The notes under the pieces: model-generated
Seen by the model: only the letters and a program-made list of their open reading frames with translations
Database searches by the model: none
Told to the model about the DNA's origin: nothing
Part shown: piece by piece, positions 9,136-16,753 of the stretch
Layout of the letters: every line of letters begins with the position of its first letter
How positions within the stretch are numbered: the stretch's first letter is position 1
Source: Rhodospirillaceae bacterium
GTDB lineage: Bacteria > Pseudomonadota > Alphaproteobacteria > Bin65
Length of the DNA: 54,719 bases
Direction of reading: 5' to 3'
NCBI GenBank assembly: GCA_009840595.1
Contig: VXNK01000022.1
Location: 1 to 54,719, forward strand
Program-made: the position numbers and the translations under genes

Positions 9136-10140
9136 CTATTGCCCCAATGCCGATGGAACCAGCAGTGATCGAGCGTCGTCGCGAATCGCCCGATCTGCTC
9201 CGCTGTCCGAGACACTGCACCCATAGTAACGGTCGAGAATCTCGGTTGCGACCTCGTTCGGTTCACCAGACCACGAAAGCTGAACAGACCCCGTACTCGT
9301 CGTCAGAGAAACTGCGTCGGATTCTTGAGCAAGTGGTTCGATTGCGGCGAGAAGCTCGCCTTCGGTCAACTTGAAGACCTTGCCGGGAGCGCCCGGCTCA
9401 TGGGCGAGGCGTCCGAGCGTAACGGTATTTCCTCCGGCTGAAGCACGAGCACAGTAGTCTAGAGCAGCATAACCGAGGATCGCGCTCGGCAGAGTAGGCT
9501 TCGACCCCAACGCGAATCGGTACCGATTGGTGCCGACCGAGCGGCCAATCAGGTTCAGCTCGCGGAGCGGGCAATCCAGGATGTCGTCGACACTGCTGCG
9601 CCCGGTTCGCTCTGCCGGCGCGTAGGTACGCAGCATGGCCCCGACATCCTTCTTCAATGACGACGGATGCGGCGAATTCCATTCCGCGATGGCCTCGATC
9701 TGTGCCGCGACTGCCCCCGCGAGATCGTCGTCGTCGAACTCAATCGCGGGAAAGTCGTTGAAGGCGATCCACCACACCGGCAAGAGCGACGGTGGAGCCA
9801 GCAGCAACCAGTGCAAGAGCCATAGTGTCCCCGGATCCTCCATGTATCGGTCCCATCCCGACTCACCGAAAAGAGCATCGCCCAACGCGGTGGGGCTCCA
9901 CTCGGAAGCTCGACTCTTGGAAGTTCGTTTCTTCTCTTCAATCAACTTGGCGGCAAGACCCCAGAAGCGAATCGCCCGGACCATGTTCTTGCCGACCCCG
10001 ATCCGCACCGGTGCATCTTCTCGGTTGAAAATATGAGGGTCTGCGGCTGCGAATCTGTACGCTTTCCTGAACCAGCCATAGCGAGGATGAAACGTTTCGT
10101 GCCGAGCAAACATCGGCTTGGCTGCGTCGAGCGGACGCAT
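9136..10140 (-). CDS. sspB: SspB, DUF4007 protein (phosphorothioation nickase)
   Basis: The 334-residue protein has the DUF4007 look: an N-terminal HETFHPRYGWFRKAY segment followed by RIGVGKNMVRAIRFW, then a tryptophan-rich centre. In single-strand phosphorothioate systems the DUF4007 protein SspB nicks DNA so that sulfur can be inserted. I place the start at ATG 10140, 8 nt after AGGAGG. A GTG at 10143 overlaps the sspA stop as GTGA and would add one residue. The gene follows sspA directly and abuts sspC. The Ssp assignment is supported by all three neighbours. Confidence 0.87.
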   Translation of the reverse strand: MRPLDAAKPMFARHETFHPRYGWFRKAYRFAAADPHIFNREDAPVRIGVGKNMVRAIRFWGLAAKLIEEKKRTSKSRASEWSPTALGDALFGESGWDRYMEDPGTLWLLHWLLLAPPSLLPVWWIAFNDFPAIEFDDDDLAGAVAAQIEAIAEWNSPHPSSLKKDVGAMLRTYAPAERTGRSSVDDILDCPLRELNLIGRSVGTNRYRFALGSKPTLPSAILGYAALDYCARASAGGNTVTLGRLAHEPGAPGKVFKLTEGELLAAIEPLAQESDAVSLTTSTGSVQLSWSGEPNEVATEILDRYYGCSVSDSGADRAIRDDARSLLVPSALGQ

Positions 10141-11300
10141 CACGCACTCCTCCTAGCCATACCTCGAACATGCTCTACGGCGGCGACAGCGCTTTCGACT
10201 GCGAGATCGACGTCTTCGATCGTAGTAAATCGGCCTAGGCTGAATCTGACCGACTCGAATGCCGATTCACGTGAGATGCCCATGGCGAGGAGAACCTCCG
10301 AGGGTTCGATCGAGCCGGAGCCGCACGCACTGCCGGTCGAGACGGCAACAGGATCCATATTGGTTACGACTGCCTCCGCATCCGCACCCTCAAATCGGAT
10401 GTTGGCCGTGTTGGGGAGCCGCCGCGCGATGTCTCCGACTTCATGTACGGCAGGGAGCCGCGATTTCAGTGCAGACGTCAATCGGTCACGGGCCTTTGCG
10501 ACTCGCGCCGATTCCGACGTTCGCTCTTCGATGGCTATCCGCGCGGCGGCACCAAATCCGGCGATGCCGGCAACATTGAGTGATCCCGACCGCAAGCCGC
10601 GTTCGTGCCCGCCACCGTGGATGATGGGCCGCAGCCGCCGCAAACCGTGTCGTGTGCCCACAAGGGCACCGATACCGGTCGGACCACATATCTTGTGACT
10701 GCTCAGGGATACGAGGTCAGCCCCGATCCGTTCAAGCTCGAATGGCAAACGGCCCGCCGACTGCGTTGCATCGCAGTGGAGTAGGGCACCGACGGAGTGA
10801 GCCCGCTCGGCAATCATCTCCATCGGGTTCAATATCCCTGTCTCGCTGTTTGCCGCCATAACGGACACCAGCAGCACGTCCGCGTCGATCATCGACTCCA
10901 ACGCATCGAGGTCGACGAAGCCGCCCTTGGTCACGGGGATCACACCTAGCTCGGTCAATCCGTGTTCGTGGAGCCACCGGGCGGTCTGTCGAATGGAAGC
11001 ATGCTCGACTGCGGAAATCAGTATTCGGGGCCGATCAACAGCGGCGCCTTCCACCGCCCCTCGAAGGGCCAGATTGTTGGACTCGGTCGCACCGGCCGTG
11101 AACACCACGTTGGAAGCGCGGCCTCCGACCATGGCTCCAACGTGTTCGCGGGCTTCATCGATTGTGGCGCTCTGCCGGCGACCGAAGCGGTGTGCCGACG
11201 ACGCGTTCCCGATCCCCTCCTTCAGAATCGGCACCATGACTTCGGCCACGCGCGGGTCAAGCGGCGCCGATCCATTATAGTCGAGATAGACCGATGTCAT
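10140..11300 (-). CDS. sspA: SspA, cysteine desulfurase (IscS/NifS/DndA family)
   Basis: This pyridoxal-phosphate enzyme strips sulfur from cysteine and hands it to the DNA-modifying complex. The 386-residue protein has the substrate loop LDYNGSAPLD at its N terminus, the cofactor lysine K203 in SLSSHKICGPTG, and the sulfur-carrying C326 in STGSACGSGS. ATG 11300 is preferred over an upstream TTG (11342), although its ribosome-binding site is weak (GAGA). It is the first gene of the seven-gene operon. A housekeeping iscS is normally beside iscU, iscA or hscB genes. None is here, so the enzyme is probably dedicated to DNA phosphorothioation. Confidence 0.9.
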   Translation of the reverse strand: MTSVYLDYNGSAPLDPRVAEVMVPILKEGIGNASSAHRFGRRQSATIDEAREHVGAMVGGRASNVVFTAGATESNNLALRGAVEGAAVDRPRILISAVEHASIRQTARWLHEHGLTELGVIPVTKGGFVDLDALESMIDADVLLVSVMAANSETGILNPMEMIAERAHSVGALLHCDATQSAGRLPFELERIGADLVSLSSHKICGPTGIGALVGTRHGLRRLRPIIHGGGHERGLRSGSLNVAGIAGFGAAARIAIEERTSESARVAKARDRLTSALKSRLPAVHEVGDIARRLPNTANIRFEGADAEAVVTNMDPVAVSTGSACGSGSIEPSEVLLAMGISRESAFESVRFSLGRFTTIEDVDLAVESAVAAVEHVRGMARRSA

Positions 11301-11355
11301 GATGTCTCGTATGCCGCTGGCATCAGTTGCGTCCGCCCCCAATTGTCCAACGTAG

Positions 11356-11370
11356 CCACACTCAGTGTGG
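11356..11370. promoter_or_regulatory. Palindrome in the sspA promoter region, candidate operator
   Basis: CCACACT-C-AGTGTGG is a perfect 7-bp inverted repeat, centred 63 bp upstream of the sspA ATG. On the minus strand it fills the 17-bp space between a possible -35 (TTGGCT) and a weak -10 (TACGTT). A regulator bound here could block transcription of the defence operon. The promoter boxes are poor matches, so the operator role is an inference. Confidence 0.4.
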
Positions 11371-11384
11371 TAGCCAAGTCGGGT

Positions 11385-11590
11385 CTAGACTGCCCGCGTA
11401 CTGACCTTCAGCCGCCACCCGAACGCCTGAAGCACCGTTTCGATCTGACGGATGTGTGAACGGTGGTCGAGGTCGATCAGCCACCGCAACGCGCCTTCTG
11501 GAAGGCCGGATCACATCGCCACCGCGGTGTTTCCGACGCCCTGGGCACGCGTCGCGCCGTATAGCGAATTCTTGGCAGCGACGTGTGCCG
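11385..11590 (-). pseudogene. Broken Xre/HipB-like regulator remnant
   Basis: The minus-strand frame ending at TAG 11385 encodes 42 residues with a helix-turn-helix tail: RWLIDLDH, then ETVLQAFGWRL. These resemble the last helices of small Xre regulators that partner HipA proteins. A TGA at 11511-11513 separates them from an upstream piece, and no intact start is visible. I read this as a decayed regulator gene between the two systems. The match is by eye and short, so the call is weak. Confidence 0.3.
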
Positions 11591-11956
11591 GCAGCGGAAC
11601 CATGGTTCGCCTACGTGCCAGGAGCGACCGGGGGATGGCGCGCCGCGCCGGGCGGGAGAAGCGAACTTCGTTGCAACTCGATCATTGGCTACACGGTGAA
11701 GAACCATTCATCGAGACCATCATGCACTGAGATCAATAGTGCCGACGACGGAGACCCGGTAGATCTCGCCTGCCTGGATTCGGGACGAGGAAACCGGGTG
11801 CGGCGGAAGATGCGTGTCGTGCATGTTGTTCAGCCTTCCGTTTTCCATCCGAGTCGATCCAGAAAAACCAAAGCGTTACGCGCCTGACTGGCATCCTGAC
11901 CAAGCGCTAATCGACAGCATGCGGGCGCCGTCAAGATGCTGCCGCCTTGCTCATGG
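11591..11956. other. Gene-free stretch downstream of hipA
   Basis: Both strands are broken by frequent stops, and I see no domain. With the broken regulator to its left, this looks like eroded sequence between two accessory modules. Confidence 0.4.
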
Positions 11957-12012
11957 TCACTCGCGCTCGGCCAGCAGCGCCAGGAGCGGCGGGTTGACGT
12001 AGAGGTTCTCCA

Positions 12013-13293
12013 TCACCACAGGCCCTCTGGCATGCCTTCGAAGATATAGTCGTTCAGAAAGATGCGCTGGCCGAACAGGTTTCGTTCGACCTCGGTCAAT
12101 GCGGCCTCCTCGCAGATGTCGTCCCATGCGTCCCGGATGATGCCGATCTGCCGGGCGATGGTGTCCTTCGCCGCTTTCTCGCCGAGCTGGAAATTGGGCG
12201 CGGCCTCCAGGCAGGTCGCAAGCGTGCTCGTCCGATCGTCTCCGACGATCAGCATCGCCTGGCTGGCCACATTGCCGGAACGGCTTTGCGGGCAGATGTC
12301 ATAGGCAGGCGTCAGGGTCAGGTACTCGCCGTCCCAGAAGCCCGCATGGTTGCGGGCGTGGTCGTCGGTGTTGCCACACAGGACGTTGAACACGAGCCGT
12401 CCGTACAGCTCGTGCAGCGTCGCCTTCGGCGCGGTGAAGCGGTGCCGGATGATCTCCGCGAGGTCTTCATAGCTGGCGTAGCGCGCCATCATCTCATCGA
12501 GACCGAACAGCGTCAGCGCCGAGACCATCGCCTTGCGCGTCCAGTCGTCTTTGGTCTTCACGCGGTCGAAACGCTCGACCAGCAGCACGTCTTTGCCAGC
12601 GACATGCGCAAGACGCACGGGAGCGACGGCGAGCCCCGCCCTGGCAGCAAGGCGCATGGCGACATATTCCGCCTTCACCACGTTCCAGGTGTCGGTCGAA
12701 GACGAGAACTTGGCGATCAGCTTTGTGTCGCCGTCCTGGATCATCGCCTTCGGGCGCGCGCCCCCGAGCGACGTGCCGTGCAACAGCGCCCGATCGAGGT
12801 CGGGCGTCAGCGGTTCTCCTTTCTCGACTTTCCCGGCCGCGCTCTGCAGCTCTTCGAGCGTCGCGGCTCGAGCGTCGCGCGGCATGTATACGGTAGGGGA
12901 GTCCTGGAAGTCGAGAGCGCCGATCCGGTCGGAGCCGGACTCCAGCAGATAGGTCAGCTCGTCGAGCGCAGCAGTGTCGACATCCCGGCCCTTACGGCCG
13001 AAGGTCCGGTTCAGGATGACGCGACGGCCCCACGCATCGGGCGCGGCGTCGCGCAGACACCCGGCCATGCTCAGCCCGGCTTCGGGCGCAATCGCTCCGT
13101 CGCGAAGCGGCAGTTCCGGCGCGTAGATCGGAATGCGGTCATTCCGGTCGAGATAGCTCCGGCCGTAGTTGAAGCTCAACCGCTCGCCGTCACGCGCGAT
13201 TCGGCCGGCGACGACCGGTGCCGTCGCGCCGGGTAGCCAAATCCAGACATAGGCTTCCTCCGGCGCTTTCGTGCGGCGGCGATCAGAAGTCAT
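12013..13293 (-). CDS. hipA: HipA-like serine/threonine kinase toxin
   Basis: The 426-residue protein matches HipA family kinases. It has an N-terminal subdomain, the conserved HGTSLGGARPKA loop, LIAKF with the ATP-binding lysine, the catalytic loop NVLCGNTDDHARNH and the metal-binding LTPAYDICP. HipA phosphorylates translation factors (GltX in E. coli) and slows growth. It also acts in phage defence and persistence in several lineages. All key residues are present, so it should be active. It overlaps hipB by 11 nt and is expressed with it. Immediately after its stop, as TGATG, lies a short frame of 18 codons (11957-12013) that may be all that remains of a third gene. Confidence 0.9.
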   Translation of the reverse strand: MTSDRRRTKAPEEAYVWIWLPGATAPVVAGRIARDGERLSFNYGRSYLDRNDRIPIYAPELPLRDGAIAPEAGLSMAGCLRDAAPDAWGRRVILNRTFGRKGRDVDTAALDELTYLLESGSDRIGALDFQDSPTVYMPRDARAATLEELQSAAGKVEKGEPLTPDLDRALLHGTSLGGARPKAMIQDGDTKLIAKFSSSTDTWNVVKAEYVAMRLAARAGLAVAPVRLAHVAGKDVLLVERFDRVKTKDDWTRKAMVSALTLFGLDEMMARYASYEDLAEIIRHRFTAPKATLHELYGRLVFNVLCGNTDDHARNHAGFWDGEYLTLTPAYDICPQSRSGNVASQAMLIVGDDRTSTLATCLEAAPNFQLGEKAAKDTIARQIGIIRDAWDDICEEAALTEVERNLFGQRIFLNDYIFEGMPEGLW

Positions 13294-13621
13294 CTTTCAC
13301 CTTCGTCCTTCCCGTGCGGACGGATTTCGGCAGCAGGGTGAGCTTGTCGCGTTCCATCGACAGATGGCGCGTCAGCGTTGTCGGTTCGGCTTCGAACAGG
13401 CGCAGCCCGACAAGGGCGGCCACCTCGAAGGCCGCACCGATGGAGGAGCCCATTTCGCCCTTTTCGATGCGGTGCACGAGGCCGCGCGAAATCCCGGCGC
13501 GTTCGGCGACATCGGCGACCGTGGAATTGCGTTCGATGCGTGCGTTGTGGATCATCAGCCCGAGAAGCTCTGCGGCTTCGCGGGCATAGCGGGAATAGCT
13601 TCTGTTTGCGGGCTTCGCCAT
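13283..13621 (-). CDS. hipB: HipB-like Xre antitoxin
   Basis: The 112-residue protein has an Xre helix-turn-helix (about residues 24-78): TVADVAERAGISRGLVHRIEKGE. A basic tail follows. It is expected to bind HipA and repress its own promoter. The gene precedes hipA with an 11-nt overlap, the usual order for this pair. Two 14-bp repeats just upstream are candidate binding sites. ATG 13621 begins right after these sites, with only a weak ribosome-binding sequence. Confidence 0.85.
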   Translation of the reverse strand: MAKPANRSYSRYAREAAELLGLMIHNARIERNSTVADVAERAGISRGLVHRIEKGEMGSSIGAAFEVAALVGLRLFEAEPTTLTRHLSMERDKLTLLPKSVRTGRTKVKDDF

Positions 13622-13634
13622 TGCTCTGTGCGCT

Positions 13635-13700
13635 CCATGAATGGATCACGAGGAGACATCTCGTCCCATTTATGGATCATTCTAGCAGATTTCAGGTGAG
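13635..13700 (-). promoter_or_regulatory. hipBA promoter with two phased operator copies
   Basis: CCATGAATGGATCA (13635-13648) and CCATTTATGGATCA (13666-13679) are near-identical 14-mers. Each has a CCAT-N2-ATGG palindrome, and they lie 31 bp apart, about three helical turns. On the minus strand TTTCCA, 17 bp and TAGAAT (-10 at 13679-13684) form a good promoter that runs into the first copy. This is the expected layout for an antitoxin that represses its own operon. Confidence 0.6.
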
Positions 13701-13704
13701 TTGG

Positions 13705-13799
13705 AAAGCCTATGTTGCATAAATCGACCGTGAAATAGACCCATGATCTGTTTATAGAACAGACTTTTGGCGTCGAGCCACGATGCAAAGCCTATGTTG
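13705..13799. repeat. 13-bp direct repeats bracketing a short spacer upstream of hipBA
   Basis: AAAGCCTATGTTG occurs at 13705-13717 and again at 13787-13799. The spacer contains a 6-bp hairpin, TCTGTT-TATAG-AACAGA (13747-13763). The repeats could be a scar of insertion and excision. No transposase is present. Confidence 0.4.
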
Positions 13800-14123
13800 G
13801 GTCAAAACCGAATAGGGCTTCGGGCAAGAGGACGTAAGTGTCCTGGCGTGACCGGCCTTGTGGCACGTCTGTGCGAAACCGCGCCGGCACCAGGCCGGAC
13901 TGGCCGCAGAGCTCGTCGATCAAGATACCGCGGTCGGGCGCGGAACCGAGCACGCTGCGCACGAGCCGCACAAATTTGGTCGGGTACCTGAAGGGCAGCA
14001 ATGATTTGACCTATAGGGTCCAATGAGGGTCCAATCGGGAGCGACCCCGAGGTCAAATGAAGAAGCCGGCGACGGCGTGCCCAATGCGATCTAGGGCACG
14101 CGGTAGCAACAAAGAGCAGCGTC
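13800..14123. other. Non-coding stretch with nested repeats
   Basis: No supported gene lies here. A minus-strand frame from a TTG at 14001 to about 13792 encodes 69 residues, but it lacks a ribosome-binding site and known motifs. A perfect inverted repeat, ATTTGACCT (14004-14012) and AGGTCAAAT (14050-14058), encloses a tandem 11-mer, AGGGTCCAAT plus one base (14015-14036). This may be a regulatory site for the next gene or the end of a lost mobile element. Confidence 0.35.
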
Positions 14124-14954
14124 ATGGCAAGAATACCAAGACTTCCGTCTCGGACTCTGTGCGACACCTTTGAAAGTGAGTCGAAAAAGGTGTGGCTAAA
14201 CTTAGAAAGCGCACTTCAATTCGGGTTGAGCCGTTCTGAGGAGACAATTACCGAGAATTTGCTATATAACATCCAAACAGCGCATTCTCGAGAAGTGATT
14301 ACGTTTCAACTCAACAAGTATGAAGAGGGAACAATCGGTGCCGACTGGGAATGGTGGTTGACCAACGGAAGCAAGTGGGTTGGCTTGCTAATTCAAGCCA
14401 AAAAGCTAAATCCAAAAACAAACAAATACAGCAAGATAGTTTACAAGACGCAAATGAGCGATTTGCTTCAATGGGCAAGAAAAAAGGGAATCTCTCCACT
14501 ATATTTCTTTTACAACTTCACAAAGGCATCCCCTAAGGGAATTGCATGGAATTGCGGGAGTACGCCTTTCGATCAATCTCAATTAGGCTGTACCGTGGCC
14601 CATGCGGCGGCCGTAGAGTCAGTTGTTAATGCCGGAGGCCGCGGTTTCTCCAAAATGAGCAATATATCCCTTCCAATGAAGTGCTTAGTTTGTTGTAGCA
14701 TTTTAGGCGACCCTGATGGTTCACTGCCCGGAACAGTCAACGGAGTCACAAATGCTTTAGAGCGTTTGATCCAGATGGTTGAATCCGACTTGAGGGTCAT
14801 AGAACCTAATCGGCTACGGGACGAGCCGCCTGGGTACGTTAGAAGATTACTATCGGCGCCAGAAGAAGAGCGCGGCACACTAATCGAACAATTGAAGGGC
14901 GAGGTTGGGCCAATCGGCGAGTTGGTTGTAATCAAACAATCTGTGGACGAGTGA
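14124..14954 (+). CDS. PD-(D/E)XK nuclease-like protein, DUF6615-like
   Basis: The 276-residue protein has an early acidic pair (E39/E40), then GADWEWW with D74, then a strand ending in Q91-A-K93. This D...QxK arrangement resembles the PD-(D/E)XK nuclease core. The GADWEWW signature recalls the DUF6615 family, from memory only. The DNA is clearly AT-richer than its surroundings, with many AAA/AAT codons, so it was probably acquired separately. It is a single gene on the plus strand among minus-strand defence genes. A nuclease role in defence is an inference, and its target is unknown. Confidence 0.6.
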   Translation: MARIPRLPSRTLCDTFESESKKVWLNLESALQFGLSRSEETITENLLYNIQTAHSREVITFQLNKYEEGTIGADWEWWLTNGSKWVGLLIQAKKLNPKTNKYSKIVYKTQMSDLLQWARKKGISPLYFFYNFTKASPKGIAWNCGSTPFDQSQLGCTVAHAAAVESVVNAGGRGFSKMSNISLPMKCLVCCSILGDPDGSLPGTVNGVTNALERLIQMVESDLRVIEPNRLRDEPPGYVRRLLSAPEEERGTLIEQLKGEVGPIGELVVIKQSVDE

Positions 14955-14968
14955 TACCCATTCGAATC

Positions 14969-15241
14969 TTATGATCTGTCTGCTTGGTGAGGATGGATTG
15001 CGGAAACGTCGCTGAATCTGAAGCCTCGGAACGATGAACCGAGCAGGCTCTCGTTCAAACGATCAAACCCGCCCAATGCGAGCGCCTTCCGGAAATCGTG
15101 TCCCATACCGGGGATGGACCGAACCTGCACATCGGTGCGAATTCCGTCACTATCTGGATCCAGGACGAAGGTGGTGTTTCGCGTGTAATGCGAGAAGACC
15201 CCGCCGACGCAGTTCGAGTAACGATGGTAAGAGCGGCTCAC
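14969..15241 (-). CDS. Hypothetical 90-residue protein
   Basis: A GTG at 15241 preceded by GAGGA at 8 nt opens a 90-residue frame with ordinary protein composition and no recognised motif. It lies 64 nt after the stop of the nuclease-like gene on the same strand and could be co-transcribed with it. Overlapping plus-strand frames of similar size exist (15034-15340), so the coding strand is not certain. Confidence 0.3.
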   Translation of the reverse strand: MSRSYHRYSNCVGGVFSHYTRNTTFVLDPDSDGIRTDVQVRSIPGMGHDFRKALALGGFDRLNESLLGSSFRGFRFSDVSAIHPHQADRS

Positions 15242-15305
15242 GACGGTTGTCCTCTATGCAGAGGGACACAGGAGGAGTACGGCGGTGGCTCTACCCTGAA
15301 TTCCA

Positions 15306-16676
15306 TCAGGTCGGATATTCTTGATCGCGGAAATGAGTGATGGTCGGAGAGTCCAGGAGTTCAGTTCGAGCCTGTAGTCTGCGAGCTTCCTGGGCGTCTG
15401 TCTCGGTCCAGCTGGTCGCATCGAGATATGCCAAGTCTTGCGAACGCTGCTCTCCGTCTAGAGGCTCAGTAGCATAACCCACGACGTGCTGCAGTGCAGG
15501 GAATTTCAACTTCATCACTTTGCTGCAAGCAGCCAAGAGGACCGATCTGGAGTGTCGATATTCGCAATAGTCCCTGTCTTCGGGGATAGGGCTTACAAGA
15601 AAACAATAGCCGGTACCCGATTTTTCGTTGGTCACGACGCACCTGCTTCTGGCTGGCCCGCGCGCACTTGTAGTAGTCCAGAGGTCGACGAGGGTCCGGG
15701 CGAGATGCCTCCGCGACAGCCTGTCTTCCGAGGCAAGAACGCGAAGCGCATTTTCTTGGTCATGGAACGGTAGCTCATTACCATCGATCAGCGTGCGATC
15801 GATAACGTTGCCGGAAACATGGTCAATGAGCTGGTCAATAAGGTAGCTGACTTCGTCGGCTGATTTCTTGGCGATGTACCGCTCATCGTCTCGCATCTCC
15901 CGGTAGAGGTGGTCGAATTGAACTATGTTTACGTCGGGTGGGACAACGAAGTCGTGCTCGTCTTTGGCGTTCGTGTGCGTGAGGTAGTAGGCGAGCAGGT
16001 CTTCCTCGCCGGTCGCCAACACGACCTTTTCCGAGCATAGAAGTGCTTCCTTGCGCGACAGGTAAGCAACGAAGTCTGCGATCGTGTCGAGCTCGGAGAG
16101 CAGGATATCCAAGTTTTCGTCATCGAGGACATGGACGTAGCCCCTGTCAGGATCGAGCTGGCCGATTCGAAACAGCCCGAAAGGACCGGCAGGAGGATTG
16201 ATATGGGAGGTTCCGACCAAGTCGCTGCGAACCATGAGGCTACCGCTGTCTCCGCCAAAAAAGGTGCTGCAGCGTTCGCCGGCGCCCCTGGCGACGACGA
16301 CACGGTGGACGCGCAACTCGTCGGAAGGAGGCAAACTCAGGGGAAGGGGGTGCTTACACCCCGTATCGAGGAAGATGCGATCGGGGTGACGGCGAATCCA
16401 GCGCTCTGCGCCATAGACCTGCTGTGCAGACGCCGAGATCGACCTCTTGAACCAACGAGCCCAATCCCGGACCTGTTCGCCGGTGTCGGGATAGGCACAG
16501 GACTTGTCCGAGAAAACGATGGCGTCGTGCCCGAATACGATCAGGACGTCGCACAGTTCCTTTCCGCCCCCTTGGTCGCGATAGAGGTTGGGATAGCTCC
16601 ATAGGCGGAGAAAGGCCCTTTCGCACAGGCGGGCGAGGTGTTTCTCGGTCGGCGTGATGCCGCTGGATTTCTGCAA
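15306..16676 (-). CDS. Uncharacterised protein with a nuclease-like GKELCD...FSDK motif
   Basis: The 456-residue protein has a conserved-looking block near its N terminus, GGGKELCDVLIVFG followed by AIVFSDK (E40, D43, D57, K58). The pattern of E-x2-D, a strand, then a strand ending in lysine recalls PD-(D/E)XK nucleases, with SDK in place of (D/E)XK. The rest has no motif I know. The start is TTG at 16676. No ATG lies nearby, and AGGAG stands 9 nt upstream. It follows the Abi_C gene with a 77-nt gap on the same strand, so the two are likely one unit. The nuclease role is an inference from the motif alone. Confidence 0.6.
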   Translation of the reverse strand: MQKSSGITPTEKHLARLCERAFLRLWSYPNLYRDQGGGKELCDVLIVFGHDAIVFSDKSCAYPDTGEQVRDWARWFKRSISASAQQVYGAERWIRRHPDRIFLDTGCKHPLPLSLPPSDELRVHRVVVARGAGERCSTFFGGDSGSLMVRSDLVGTSHINPPAGPFGLFRIGQLDPDRGYVHVLDDENLDILLSELDTIADFVAYLSRKEALLCSEKVVLATGEEDLLAYYLTHTNAKDEHDFVVPPDVNIVQFDHLYREMRDDERYIAKKSADEVSYLIDQLIDHVSGNVIDRTLIDGNELPFHDQENALRVLASEDRLSRRHLARTLVDLWTTTSARGPARSRCVVTNEKSGTGYCFLVSPIPEDRDYCEYRHSRSVLLAACSKVMKLKFPALQHVVGYATEPLDGEQRSQDLAYLDATSWTETDAQEARRLQARTELLDSPTITHFRDQEYPT

Positions 16677-16753
16677 CTCTGTAGTCTCCTGCGGGTTGGG
16701 AGAATTGCCCAGGGTGAACTTGATACCCGGCCGATTGGAAGGGGCCTCGCAGA

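Noticed and set aside
15034..15340. Two plus-strand frames opposite the 90-residue minus-strand frame
   Set aside because: They lack a ribosome-binding site as good as the minus-strand GTG and run into the 3' end of the 456-residue gene.
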